The notes: a model not told the origin generated them from the letters alone. A stretch of DNA of 64,000 bases from Gorsachius magnificus (GCA_034008185.1 CM067095.1:662110-726109), one strand, 5' to 3'. Counted from the stretch's first letter, positions 47,572-58,785 are shown. Made by a program: numbers and translations.

Positions 47572-50005
47572 TCTACGCTCGGCTGCCTTGCTGTCAGCCA
47601 GGGCCATTGGCTTTCCAGGCGGGAGGGGAGTGACCAGCTCCCGGGCAGGGCTCGCCCAGCCCCGGCATGGCCACGGCTGACGGCTGCAGGGAGCCTCTCC
47701 AGGGGACAACGCCGGCGGAGGCAGCGCGCCTTGATGGGCTGTATATTAAGCGGAGTGGCAGCTGTGATATTGCCATCTAAAACTAAGTACAAAATTTACA
47801 GCAGTAAATTCTTCTCTCTTCAGGGTGGTTAATTATCTTAATTACTTTTATTATCTTTTATCTTTTAAGATCCTAAATTGCTTATTTCTGCTTGTGTTGC
47901 CAAAGGGGGTTGCATATTTTTTACTGGCGCACGCTGTGCAGAGGCACCGATATGCGTGTCTGCGTGGTACACTTTAAAAGAACTTTGATTTATACAAGAC
48001 TTCTCCTTGGGATTTTAATTGTACTAAATAGGGAAAACAAAGTTCAGTGAAATACTGACTGACGGAGGAGCTGACAAGTGGCTCCTTCCTTTTCTGCAGC
48101 ACGGGGGCAGAGCCGCCCCCGCTGCCCGCGGGCCAAAGATAGGGAAGTTTGGGTTTGGGGGCCGTAACCGCTACAGCCTCGGGGGGGGGGGACGGCCCCC
48201 GCTGCGTGTGTGGGCAGCCAGCAGCGGGCAGGGAGGGCTCGGCGCGGGCACCGGTGCTCTGCTCTCTCCCGGGCCGGGGCGTCCGTCGGTCGGCATGTGG
48301 GGCTGGGGGCCGTGTCCATCCCCAGCACCCATGGGAGCGCCCAGCCACAACCCACCATCCCCGGCACCCCCTGTCCCTCCCCGCCCAGGCTTTTCCTCTC
48401 CCTTCTCCGAGGAGCTTCCTGCTGCTGATCCCGGGGATCCTGGCCCCATGAAGTGCCTGAGCTGTGATTTCCCCCCGTGACTCCACCCCAGGGGGCCACA
48501 AGCGAGCAGATCCCTGGCACCGCAGCGGGTCCTGCCCCGGCACCGCAGCTGCTCTCACCGCATCCCCTCGGCCGCGCAGCCGGTGCCCGCGAGCACCCGC
48601 TCTGCCACTGCCCCCTCTGCACATACCCATCCCCAGGCAACTGCTTCCCTCTCCTCCTCCTGCTTCCCTCGCCCAACCAGCTTCTTTTTTTTGGGGGGGG
48701 GGGGTAAGAAATCATTGGGAATGCTGCCTCAGCCCCTGGGGAACAAACACGGCGGAGCTGAGCAGAAAACAGCCCCGCTCCAAAGGGAAAGGAGGAGGAA
48801 GAAGGAAGGCTTCCTCCATCCCGCAGAGGAGCCTCCCTAACTGCTCCCAGGTGCTTTTGGAATGGAACCGGCGATTTCCCCTGCGTTTATTTTCAGTGCC
48901 ATCCGGCGCAGGGAGCCCGGGGGAGCTGAGCGATGGCAAGGGTTGCCCAAACTCTGCGTGTGCTGAAGGACCTCGTCTTACGGCATTGGAGAGGCAAAGA
49001 GAGCTTTTCATGTGCAAAACAAAGCGGGAGAGTGGGCTTTTCTTTTTGGTGGTGCTAGGAAGCGGAGGCTGAATGCCGCGCAGCCCTGGTGAAGAGGGGC
49101 AGCTCTCAGCTCTGCACAATCGTGACATGAAAGGCAGGGAGGGAGGGAGGGAGGGGGGAAAAGTCTGCCCTTCTCATTAGAGCACATCAGTCTCTAGCCT
49201 CTTGTTATTATGGGTGCTCCCGGTGATGATGGGCAGCTCCCTGTCACCCCGGAGGAACCGTGGGTGTAATCACCCCGAGAAACGTGCAATCCCCCACCTT
49301 ACAGACGTTATTTTCTGTCTTCCTTGCCCCTATCTTTTAATAGCAAACAACAACAGAAATGTTGCAGCCTGCTCCGCTTCCTCCCCGTTTACTTTGCTGG
49401 CTGGCTGCTGTCAGCTGAAATCCATGCTGTGGTTTAGGGGTAATTTTTAGCTTGGAAGAATTGTCCTCCTGCCACCCGTTGTAAATAACCTGCACACCCA
49501 CCTCAGCCCAGACGCTCCTCACCCACTGGGCTGGCAACCGAACGCCCGGGCTCAGGCTTGCTGCGCCCACGGTGCCTGGCCCCCGGTGAGGCGGCGGAGC
49601 CCTGTCCGTCTGTCTGGTGATGCCATGACGTGGCCATGACAGTTTGCTGTCCTGTGTGGAGCATGGGGTGGGGAGCAGCCACCTTTGCCAGCCCCTTGGC
49701 GGTGGCTGGTGCGGGCTCCTGAGGCCACCAGGACCCCCAGCTGGCGGATCCGTGCCCCTCTGTGCCCAGGGAGCTGCCGCTTTTTGGCCACCGGCTCCTC
49801 TCCCTCCTGGAAGCGGCCGGACTTGGGAGATGCTCAATCTGCAGCTCCCCTTCATTTTCATGGTAATCTCCGGCGCAACCATTTGTGCAGAGTGGTTTTA
49901 ACGAAGGGAAATGCAGCCCCTGCCCCCGCTGGGAGCCAGCCCGTGATCCTCGTGCCCTGCAGCGAGCGGAGGAGGCAGTGGGTTCATCCGAAGGGGCACG
50001 TCGAG
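47572..50005. other. Non-coding sequence with an AT-rich island
   Basis: No gene recognised. 47750-48060 is AT-rich and repeat-free (TTAATTATCTTAATTACTTT), an enhancer-like island. G runs lie at 48181-48191 and 48694-48706; the second follows a T run. A (GGGA)n run lies near 49137-49155. Confidence 0.45.
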
Positions 50006-50072
50006 AATCACAGAATCACAGAATCACTTTGGTTGGAAAAGACCTTTAAGATCATCGAGTGCAAAGCCCGTC
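50006..50072 (-). mobile_element. CR1 LINE, terminal 3' fragment, antisense
   Basis: AATCACAGAATCACAGAATC at 50007-50026 is the CR1 direct-repeat tail in reverse complement. It is followed by ACTTTGGTTGGAAAAGACCT and TTAAGATCATCGAGT, the last bases of the CR1 3' UTR. Only about 65 bp remain. Confidence 0.9.
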
Positions 50073-52302
50073 GCAGAGTCCTGCGGGCGGGTATGGGTGT
50101 GCAGCACGGATGGGACCTACCCACCCCGCGGGGACGGGCAAGCCGCCGAGAGGCGTTGGCAGGCACCCCTGAAAAGCTGCAAGCGCAGGGATGCGGCCTC
50201 TGGCTCCTCCGCCCCGGCAGCGTGCTGGGGGAGGGAGGGGAGGGACCGGGGAGCTTTGTGTCTGATCCGCGGGTGGGAGCCGCCATCGAGAGAGCAAAGG
50301 AAAGGCAGCATTTGCTAGGAAGGGACCTTTTCCAGCGCAAGAATAACATCGGGAGAAGAGCTTGCGCTGGAATATTTACATTTGTTTGCTTCTGTGCAGT
50401 GCTGGTTTACCCCAGGGCAAGAAAAAGGCCTGAAAAATGCCAAATCAGTGCAAAAAGTTTCACTGGGAGCTTCTGTTTGTCCTTCGCACACAGGATGCTC
50501 AAGCTGCCAGCAAATTCAGGACAGGGGTGATCTGTCAGTGGCACTGGCTGCTATTTGGCAAAGCAGACAGCAAGACCCTAGCCAGCAGATCATTCCTGAC
50601 CCCGACATTGAGGAGGCGCCCTGCTCCCATGGCAGCCCTGCACACCCATCAGCTGGCTCGAGGGCAGGGGTGCAGAGGGAACCCCTGTGGGCGCCGGGCT
50701 CGGCTTCTGCTGTGCCTGAGCATCCGGACACTTTGCCAGGTTTTCATTTTGTAAAAAGAGACGTTTCTTGATTTCTTCAGCTTTCTGCTTGTGTTGCTTC
50801 TGCCAGAGATGAAATAGAAACCCATGGGAGGCAAAAGCAGAGGACAGGACCTCCCCTTGCCCCCAGCAGAAGGTGGTTGACGGAGGCCTCAGGCTGCGGA
50901 GGTGGCTGCTTCCCCCCCAGCGTTCGCCCCCGGGCCTCGCCGCCCACTTCCAGCCCTGGTCCTGGTCCTGCCCCCCGAGGCTGTTCCCTCTTGGGCAGGG
51001 GCTGTTCCACTGCCCAGCTGTGCGACAGGCTGCCGGCCGCATGGGCGCTGCCGTGACCTGGTGGTTGGTTGGGGTTCCAAGCCTTAACGCAGCCCATGGC
51101 CATGCTTGTTAGGGGCTGTGAGGCTTTTCCCAGATGTTCCCATCCTGGAGATTGCTGAGGGATCAGCGAGGGCAGCCCCGTGGCAAAGCAAAGCTGAGAG
51201 GTGAACGGGTAAGCGGCCGGCGGCAGAGCCGGTGCCCTCCCCCGGTGCATCTCAGCGCGGGGCGCTGCTTCCTCTCCCCGTGCTGGGAGCAGCTCTGCTG
51301 CCCGTGGCATCCTCACCGTAATTAGCACGGGCTCGCCGGTGCCACGCACCCCCCGTCTCTGCAGGGCTCTTGTTTCTTAGGCAGGGCCACCGCTCCTTCT
51401 GGAGCGTGCACCCAGGGGAGCAGCTTCACCCCCGGCTGATGCTCTCTGCAGAGCTGGCTCAATAAATGCCATGATCAAACAGCGGTGTGACATTCGTGCA
51501 AGGAAAAGCCCTGGGCACAGAGTGGCTTTACAGGCAACACCTCTGAAGGAGAAGCCCAGCCCCGCTCTGGGTGCCAGGCGCGTGAATTCTGCCTTCAGGA
51601 GCACCCGGCGCCGCTTTGCTCCTGCTCCCCCAGCAGCAAAGCGGGCTGCCCGCGGCGGCAGGGTCCCCGGCGAGGGTGGCAGCAGCCCCGTGGTGCCCGT
51701 GGGCAGTGACCTCCCCAGCTGCTGCCACGCGGACCTTGCCAGGCGGCCGCTCCTTGGACAGAAGGGTTTGTGCTTTTGCGAGACCTTCTCTTGCGCTGCC
51801 CCCGCCGGCACGGAGCAAGGAGTAAACTCCCAGCGCGCGACTGCTCTGTCGGATGGCTCTTCCCATCCGCTGCTCCTTGCGGATCCTCAGCTGCAGCCCC
51901 CCCGGGGTGAGCCCTCCACTGCAGCGGGTTTAGCTTCTCTCCGTCTTTGGAACTCAGGGCTTTGCACCATGCAGAGGACGAGCGGTCACTGCAAACACAT
52001 ACCGAATTTTGCCTGCCGAGAAGAGGGTTGACTGGTACCGAATGCCCAGGCCCTCATCCTGAATTTTTGCAGGGCTTGAGGAATGGAAGCGTTTCAGTAT
52101 TATCTCTGTGTTTTGACCATTAAGTGCCTGCCTTCTGCTTCCCAACACAAGGCATCCGAAAGCGTTGCCTGTTACCAGCGAGCACAGCCTGGCAGGAAGG
52201 CTGCAGCCGCCCTGCGGTCACCCCAGCGCTTCGGCGGCGATGCGGAGCCACTGCAGGCACAGGCGGCCGCGCCCCGGGGCAATTCCGCAGGGACCGGTGG
52301 CC
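50073..52302. other. Non-coding single-copy sequence
   Basis: No gene or further mobile element recognised. GC-rich with overlapping compositional frames of up to 190 codons on both strands (51.4-52.0 kb). Confidence 0.5.
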
Positions 52303-52538
52303 ACCCCGCCGCCAAACCCCTCCACCAAACCCCACCACCAAACCCCACCACCAAACCCCACCACCAAACCCCGCCGCCAAACCCCGCCGCCAAACCCCAC
52401 CACCAAACCCCGCGCCAAACCCCGCCCCAAACCCCACCAAACCCCGCCGCCAAACCCCCCACCAAACACCACCAAACCCCCGCCGCCAAACCCCACCACC
52501 AAACCCCACCACCAAACCCCGTCGCCAAACCCCGTCGC
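52303..52538. repeat. 13-bp minisatellite (CCAAACCCCACCA type), about 17 copies
   Basis: The AAACCCC word recurs every 13 bases (52327, 52340, 52353 and onwards), with CACCAC, GCCGCC or GTCGCC between repeats. The plus strand is almost devoid of G and T, giving strong strand asymmetry. Some units are 1-2 bases shorter, so all frames read through. Confidence 0.97.
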
Positions 52539-52589
52539 TCCCCCAGCACGTCGGGGCAGAGCGGGCGCTTTCGCTCCCATTTCACTTTG

Positions 52590-53168
52590 TGAAGGAGCCC
52601 AGCAACACCAGGATTTGCGATGTATTTTAAATTGCAAACTTTTCAACTGGGAAGGAACAATGGGGAAAAACGAACGCGCCCGGGTCGACTTCCATGTTTA
52701 AAAGTATCCCATGTCTTCAAGGCAGTGAATTTTAAAAAGGCACATAATTAGCAGGCTGCTTCCTCGTCTGTATTCTTCTCGTCTGCCTGCCCACATAAAC
52801 ATTCGGCACACAGCACTTCCAGACACTTTTTAATAGAATCGCTTAAAACAATTAATTACCAGAGTTTTCATTCAAGCTGCAGTGGAAAAGATACGCCGGC
52901 AATAAAAGGCATTTATTCGTTGGTTTCTGGAGGCCTGTTTGTTATTAACATGTAAATTAAATCATCACAGATGTTCCATTTTTAATCTGGGGATGTGAAG
53001 TGCAGGGCTAACCACGGCCCAAACAGCCTGATTTTATTACACACACATTCATTAGGAACCAGCAGTATTATTGGATATCATTTTTCTTTGATGCATTTTT
53101 TAAACCAATTATCGGTATAATTTGTTCATTTCCCTCCCTATTTGTTTTTCTCTTGCCATTTGTGTCAG
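52590..53168. other. AT-rich block, candidate conserved non-coding element(s)
   Basis: About 0.58 kb, one of the longest AT-rich, repeat-free blocks, with CTTAAAACAATTAATTACC, TTATTAACATGTAAATTAAA and CATTCATTAGG words. Its right edge is a pyrimidine-rich stretch ending TGTGTCAG at 53168, which fits a 3' splice site (see findings). Confidence 0.45.
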
Positions 53169-53570
53169 GATTCTCCAATCAAGGACGATGGCTTTGGCTC
53201 CTCGTGGCCTCCCCGCTCGCCGCCGGCCAGGGCCCCAGGCTCAGCGTTCCGCAGCCGCGCGCAGCCGGGCGCAGGTTCCCACCGGTCCGGCCCCGGGGAG
53301 GGCGTGCGGAGCCCGGCGGAGGAAGGGAACGGCGGCGTTTGAAGCACTGGGGAAGCTTGTGGTGCGGACACAACCCATCGCATTCCCAGAGAATCGCGGT
53401 CCAGCGGAGCCCAGCTGGGAGCATCCCGCAGGCAGCGGCCCCCTCCGGAGGGGTGACAGAAGGGGACAAACCCCGGCTCCTGGGGCGGGCTGCCCGCAGG
53501 CCTGCATGTTGGGCAGCGGCGACGCTGCCCGCGGCTCGGGCTGCGCAGGAGTGGTGTCGCTTCTGCGGCA
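53169..53570. promoter_or_regulatory. CpG-rich block (island-like)
   Basis: From about 53205 the sequence is CpG-dense (CGCTCGCCGCCGGCC, GCAGCCGCGCGCAGCCGGGC, GGAGCCCGGCGG). All three plus frames are open for at least 57 codons from 53169, two of them beyond 53900, so openness does not single out a coding frame. It could be a promoter-like island or a GC-rich exon; no protein is recognised. Confidence 0.4.
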
Positions 53571-55308
53571 GCGGGGGCGGAGTGCGCCCGAAGGAGGAAG
53601 GCTTCGCTCCTCATCCCAGGCACAGCTCTCTGGACCTCACCAGGAACCTGCCCGGCAGCGCCAGCCTCCCGCGGCGAGTGCCACCTCGGGGTGCTCACCT
53701 TGGCTCTGCAGGGGAATGGTGCAAGGACGGGCGCCCACAGCCCCGAGGAGGGGCGCGCTGGTTTTTGGCTGCTCTCTGCGCGGGCTGCCTGATCCCCCTC
53801 CAGGCACCGCGTCCGGTGGCTGTGGAGGAGCCTGGGAAGCCCCAGGGGAAACGCTTGAAATGCAGATGGTTTCAGACTGCACGCAGCCCTGCCTTGCTGC
53901 AGTGAGTCTGGCCCAGGGACGGTCCTGGTCTGCAAGCGTGGGTTCGCTTTAACGCTAAAAACCAGCTCTGCCTCCTGCACTGCCGCTGGCACAGCCGGTG
54001 CCTTGCACCAGGCACCGGGCTGGAGGGGCAGCGGCTGCCAAGAGGGTCCTGCCTGGGGTCAGGGACACCCTCGCCCATCAGGAAACCCTTAAGCGAAGCC
54101 AGCATTGCACAGTCGCAGCCTGATTAGCGGTTTCACTTTAATTTTTTTGGCTAGCTTGTTCTGGGTTCTGCAAACAGAACTCCCGCCAAATCTGCGCAGG
54201 GAAGGAGCGTCATCACCCTCCGAGGGATTTGCCGCAGGGGCAGCAACAGCTCTTGCGGGAGGAGGAACAGGGGAAGAGTTTGGCCAGCGCAGGGGTGTCG
54301 ATGCCTGTGGGAGCTGCCCTGCGTGCGCAGACCTGGCACCTCCGCGCAGGCTGGGCAGACCCCGGCCGTGCCCGCTGGTGGCTGTGGAAGCATTTACGGC
54401 CAGCGACGAAGAGATCGGGAGGTCGGATGGAGACAGGGGGGATGGATGTGCCAAACAACTGCTCCTCCACCAGTGCAGCTCACAGGCAGCCCTGGCCGAT
54501 TTAAATGCAATTAAAACCACTGACGACAGCACCTGCATGGGCTGGTTGGGTGGGGGGTCGGGAAAGGGGTGGCCATTTGCACAGAAATGGGAGGCGGTGG
54601 GGAGGGGGCTCACACAGCCCACGTGGCCTGGCTTTGCATAGAGAGGACATTCGAGAAATGGCAAAGAATAATTCACAGAGGCTGTAACTTTCTCTTTGCA
54701 GAGAAATCAGATGTTATTCAAAATGTCTGCAGCCTCCGCCTCAGCCTGGCGGGGTTTGAGCCTCGTGGCAGCAGCAGAGCCCCAGCAAGCCCGGCTGACG
54801 GCAACCGAGCCCATGGTGACACAAACGGGGCAAGTCGTCGTCAGCCGAGAAAAACCAAGCTTTGTGAGGCTGCAGAATACATAGATGTTTGATTTTGAGC
54901 TGGAACCATTTTCTAAAGTGGAAAGGCAGTTTTTGTACCCAAACCCCTAACATTTCACCTCGGAACGCTGCTCCTGCGAACACACGCAGTTTTCTGAAAA
55001 ACGGGCAAATTGCTGCTGGGATCCAAGTCACAGGGAGCCTCCGAAAACCAGCAGGAGACAGGCAAAGCTGGAAGAGCAGCCCTGAAGCCGAGGGAAACCA
55101 GAGTCTCTCCACTAATGAAAATAACTGTATTCCAGTTATTCCAGGCTGGAATCAGCCTTGGGAATATCCCGTAAGCCTCCTCTCCCACCTGCACGTGCAC
55201 CTGGCCCGTCCCCAGCTCCGTCCCATCCCGTCCCAGCTCTTCCCCGTGTGGCGAGCGGCTGCCCCAGGGCGCGGGGGTTACTGGAGCCCCCGTTGAAGGA
55301 CACAGCCT
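53571..55308. other. Non-coding sequence
   Basis: No gene recognised. An acceptor-like CTTTCTCTTTGCAG ends at 54702 at the boundary of a more AT-rich stretch, but no good donor was found downstream. 54880-54960 is a small AT-rich patch. Confidence 0.45.
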
Positions 55309-55403
55309 GCCGTGCCCTCCTCCTCCTCAGGAATTGCCTGCAGGACGCCCGCCGTGCCCTCCTCCTCCTCCTCCTCGGGAATTGCCCGCAGGACGCCCCC
55401 GCC
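55309..55403. repeat. 42-bp tandem duplication with a (CTC)n core
   Basis: 55309-55350 is repeated from 55351. Both copies run GCCGTGCCCTCCTCCTCCTC, then GGAATTGCC, then GCAGGACGCCC. The second copy has extra CTC triplets, consistent with slippage. Confidence 0.9.
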
Positions 55404-56149
55404 TCTGGCTCGGGCTTTGTTCCGCAGCCGCCCCGTGCCCTTGCCGTGACAACTGGCAGAGAGGGAGGGCAGGGGGAGCCTTGCAATGACCAAAAAAGCC
55501 TTGGAAATGCTTTCGTGCTAAAAATCCCGTGTTTGACAGAAGCGCGAGATACCTTGAGGCCTTCTATTGATTACCTGGGAGCAGAAGTACACGGGCGCTT
55601 TGAGCTGTCACAGTTCCAGGCGTTTCTGAAAACGATAGAAGACTGGAACAAAAACACAACTAAGGCTCCTGACACAGCGCGTTAAGCAATAAAACATGTT
55701 TAATTGTGTTGTCTTAAGGCTATAACCACTCGCCGGCTGAAGGTCACTCACTACCCGCACCGCCCGTGGGGAAGCGGCGTCTGACGGGTGGGATCCGAAT
55801 AGGAAGCAGATACCTGCGAGATTACGGCGTGAGTGACACTGAAGCGCCACTGACGGGGCAGCTAGAGGGAACAGGAGAGCAGCAGGCAGGACATTTCCCG
55901 GCTGTGGATCTCTAACGGGGATGTTACAGACACAGCCCGCAAGCGGGGGCAAGGTGGGGTTCAACCAAGCGTCCTCCGGGGCCGCCTCGTCGCCACGTGG
56001 CGCCATTAGCACGTGTTTGCTTTCTGCACCACAAACCGAGGGCCCAAATGGACGAAGGGCAGGGTACCCCGCGCTGCCCCCGCGCCCACGGGGGACCGGG
56101 CAAGCTGACCTCCACGCGGAGACCCTCCTGCCTCGCTCCAGGGATCGGT
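55404..56149. other. Non-coding sequence
   Basis: No gene recognised. A 175-codon plus frame ends at 55685; its last 60 residues look less biased than the GC-rich frames around them, but I recognise no domain. No repeat was identified. Confidence 0.45.
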
Positions 56150-56672
56150 GTCCAGGTGCGCTCCAGCACATTAGGGTGCTGGGGGGCATCACCAAGGGCA
56201 TCACCAGCAGGGATACAGGAGCCCTCATCCCACTCTGCTCAGCGCTGGTCAGGCCCCACCTGGAATCCTGGGTGCAGTTCTGGTCCCTGCTGTACAAAAG
56301 AGCTGTGGGCAGGCTGGAGGCGCCCAGAGCAGGGCCACTGAGGTGACCCAAGGGCTCGGAAGCCTCTCTCAGCTGTATGGGGATGGGCTGGGAGAGCTGG
56401 GTTTGTTCAGCTTGGAGCAGAGGATGCTCGGGGGGGATCTCATCACCACGTCCCAGTGCCTAAGGGGGGGCTACAGAGGAGATGGAGAGTCGCTTTTCAC
56501 AAGGAGTCCCATGGAAAAGACGAGGGGCAATGGGTACCAGCTAATCCTGGGAAGATTCCGACTGAATATGAGAGGGAAATTTTTCCCCATGAGAACAGTC
56601 ACCCATCGGAATGATCTTCCCAGGGGAGGGGTTGACTCTGCCACATTGGGCACTGTCAAGATGCAGCTGGAC
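56150..56672 (+). pseudogene. CR1 LINE ORF2 C-terminal region, decayed
   Basis: Sense-strand CR1. One frame carries the end of the reverse-transcriptase-side region (LIPLCSALVRPHLE near 56225-56266, then QFWSLLYKRAVGRLE). From about 56343 the similarity moves to another frame, with GELGLFSLEQRMLGGDLI, TRGNGYQLILGRFRLN and an FFPMRT…HRNDLP segment. This order matches the C-terminal tail of CR1 ORF2 proteins. At least one frameshift separates the two parts and the catalytic domain is absent, so the copy is dead. Similarity stops where the 30-bp minisatellite begins; the normal CR1 3' UTR and tail are missing. Confidence 0.9.
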
Positions 56673-57056
56673 CTGCCCCGTGCCACATCCAGCACCGAGT
56701 ACCTGCCCTGTGCCATATCCAGCACCGAGTACCTGCCCTGTGCCACATCCAGCACCGAGTACCTGCCCTGTGCCATATCCAGCACCGAGTACCTGCCCTG
56801 TGCCATATCCAGCACCGAGTACCTGCCCTGTGCCATATCCAGCACCGAGTACCTGCCCTGTGCCACATCCAGCACCGAGTACCTGCCCTGTGCCATACCA
56901 GCACTGAGTACCTGCCTGTGCCATATCCAGCACCGAGTACCTGCCCTGTGCCATATCCAGCACCGAGTACCTGCCCTGTGCCACATCCAGCACCGAGTAC
57001 CTGCCCTGTGCCATATCCAGCACCGAGTACCTGCCCTGTGCCACACCGGGCACCGA
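56671..57056. repeat. 30-bp minisatellite, about 13 copies, at the CR1 break point
   Basis: The unit begins ACCTGCCCTGTGCCA and continues TATCCAGCACCGAGT or CATCCAGCACCGAGT; two units occupy each 60 bases exactly. A pair of 1-2 base deletions near 56898-56915 shifts the phase. TATCC and CATCC variants alternate irregularly. Being a multiple of three, it reads as a ten-residue repeat in every frame on both strands. The first unit joins the last recognisable CR1 codons without a gap. Confidence 0.97.
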
Positions 57057-57319
57057 GGGGCTGGAGCCTGGCAGGCACTTGGCTCCTGGCAGAGGCGCAG
57101 CAGTCTCCCCCAGGCAGACATCCAAGAGCAAGTGCCTGGGAGCAATCCACTTTAACAGTCCATTAACCTCCTTAATAAAATGGCCCAAAGTAACGTTTCC
57201 TTCCCCACCACTCCGGACCCTGACCTTTTGGACCATGTTACAGCTGGCTGGAAGGCAGCAGAGCTTCTGTGCGAGGAAGCAACTGAAACGGGTAGGAAAA
57301 AAGGTGAAAATGAGGAAAA
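57057..57319. other. Unclassified sequence between the minisatellite and the LTR
   Basis: No gene recognised. It contains a moderately AT-rich stretch (57150-57200, with CCATTAACCTCCTTAATAAA). I could not match it to the missing CR1 3' end. Confidence 0.45.
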
Positions 57320-57324
57320 GGCTG

Positions 57325-57858
57325 TGTTGTGGTTTAACCCCAGTCAGCACCACAGAGCCCTCGCTCCCCCTCCCCTCCTGGCCCCCCGTGGATGGGGGAG
57401 AGAATCAGGAAGAAAAAAGGTAAAACCTGTGGGTTGAGAGCAAGGCAGTTTAATGGGGCAGTAGAGGAAGAGAAAATAATAATAGTAATAATAATTATGT
57501 AAAAGAATATTCAAACCAAGTGATGCACAGTGCCATTGCTCACCACCCACTGACCGATGCCCAGCCCGTCCCCGAGCAGCGGTCACTGCCCCCTGGCCAA
57601 CCCCCCCAGTTTCTATACTGGTCATGAGGCCCCATGGTCTGGAATAGCCCTGGGACCAGGGGGGGTCGGCTGTGCCGGCCGTGCCCCCTCCCAGCTCCTT
57701 GTGCAGGGCAGGGGGAGCTGGAAAGCTCGTGCCTGGTGTGAGCCCTGCTCAGCACCAACCGAGCCATCAGGGTGCTGTCGACATTCTTCTCATCCTAAAC
57801 CCCAAACTATACGAGCTCTAGGAAGAAAATGAACCCTATCCCAGCTGAGACCAGGACA
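57325..57858 (-). mobile_element. Endogenous retrovirus solo LTR, ERVL-like, with target-site duplication
   Basis: A complete 534-bp LTR. On the plus strand it starts TGTTGTGGTTTAACCCCAG and ends AGCTGAGACCAGGACA. It is flanked by a perfect 5-bp duplication, GGCTG (57320-57324 and 57859-57863). The sequence matches a widespread avian LTR family that I recognise by its ends and its GGGGGAGAGAATC, GGGTTGAGA and GCTCACCACCC blocks. Transcriptional orientation is minus: read on that strand there is a TATA-like AGTATAGAAACTG near 57608-57620 and an ATTAAA polyadenylation signal at 57454-57449, in LTR order. A 5-bp duplication fits class III (ERVL). No internal gag/pol sequence flanks it, so it arose by recombination between two LTRs. 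Confidence 0.95.
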
Positions 57859-58250
57859 GGCTGGAGCTTGGGGACTGGAAAGCTCCAGGAAGGAGCAGGC
57901 AGGCTGTGGCTGTTGCCATCTTCAAACCCAGAGCATGGCCTCAAACCCTCTTCAGCATAAACCAGGAACGTGCGGGACCGCCTGGCCGGATAACAGAGCG
58001 GATCAGTGTCTGCTCAGGACAAGGAAAACATGGGGCACGCTGTCCGCAAGCGATCTGGAGGCGTTCCAGCATGGAGCGATTGTATATTCCACGGCCAGAG
58101 GCATCGTGACCATGAAGAGTGAATCCAGGAAGAATTTCCAGGCATCCCTGGCCCCGGATGCTGTGTGGTCTCCCACGCTGATCTGCCGTCCTTCGTTAGT
58201 CCTGATAACTTCTGCATCACAGGGGCCCCGCATATGGAGAAGGCTTGAGG
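57859..58250. other. Non-coding single-copy sequence
   Basis: No gene recognised. Open frames of 67-109 codons run on both strands with ordinary amino-acid composition, but none matches a family known to me. Confidence 0.45.
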
Positions 58251-58785
58251 TGTCTTGTGTTTAAGGAGAAACAGAGAAGATCAGGTTGCGGCAAGGTTTT
58301 TAATTATTAGGACACTTCTGCTCTGGCTGCGTCCTTTGCCTCGCCACGCGGGAAGTGCCAAATTCCGTGTCACCTCGGAGGGGACATTTTCTGTAGTTTT
58401 CAGAGCTCCTACAATGGCAGCCTCATGAATATTTACTGAACTGCTCAGATATGCAGCGGTGGGAACAAATGAAAAAAAGCTCATATTTGCATCTCCCACA
58501 GACACTAACGAACCACGCGGCTCTGGTGGGGAGAAGATGGGAGATTGCTGTTGCCTTTCCAGAGGGATGGAGAAAACAGCTTCTTGTATAATGAGATTGA
58601 CTTTTAAATTGGAAGTGTTGCTGGTTGTGCTGCAGTTCATACTTCCATGCTGTGCATTTACTCCCTAGGCTCTAACATTAAGACATCTTATGTACAAGCT
58701 GGGAGGATTCAATTAGAGTTTCTGTTATTAATCAATCAATTAAGCCACAATCTTTGGTACGTACGTTGCCGCTCTTTAAGAGGTG
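58251..58785. other. AT-rich island, candidate conserved non-coding element
   Basis: Repeat-free and AT-rich, with a perfect octamer ATTTGCAT at 58485-58492 preceded by ACAAATG, and TTATTAATCAATCAATTAAG near 58724-58743. It lies directly left of a CpG-dense block, a second instance of an enhancer-like island abutting a promoter-like block. Confidence 0.45.

Noticed and set aside
47098..47832. Trp/Asp/Gly/Met-rich repeat protein on the minus strand and a Pro/Ser-rich one on the plus strand
   Set aside because: Both are translations of the CCCAT-type pentamer array, with no independent coding evidence.
52303..52538. Interstitial telomeric repeat
   Set aside because: The period is 13 bp and the unit lacks the vertebrate CCCTAA/TTAGGG hexamer.
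28039..57056. CRISPR-like arrays
   Set aside because: All arrays are contiguous tandem repeats without unique spacers, and the sequence is clearly avian nuclear DNA.
56343..57155. 270-codon frames on both strands over 56.3-57.3 kb
   Set aside because: A fusion of decayed CR1 ORF2 with the 30-bp array on the plus strand and pure array translation on the minus strand; not a gene.
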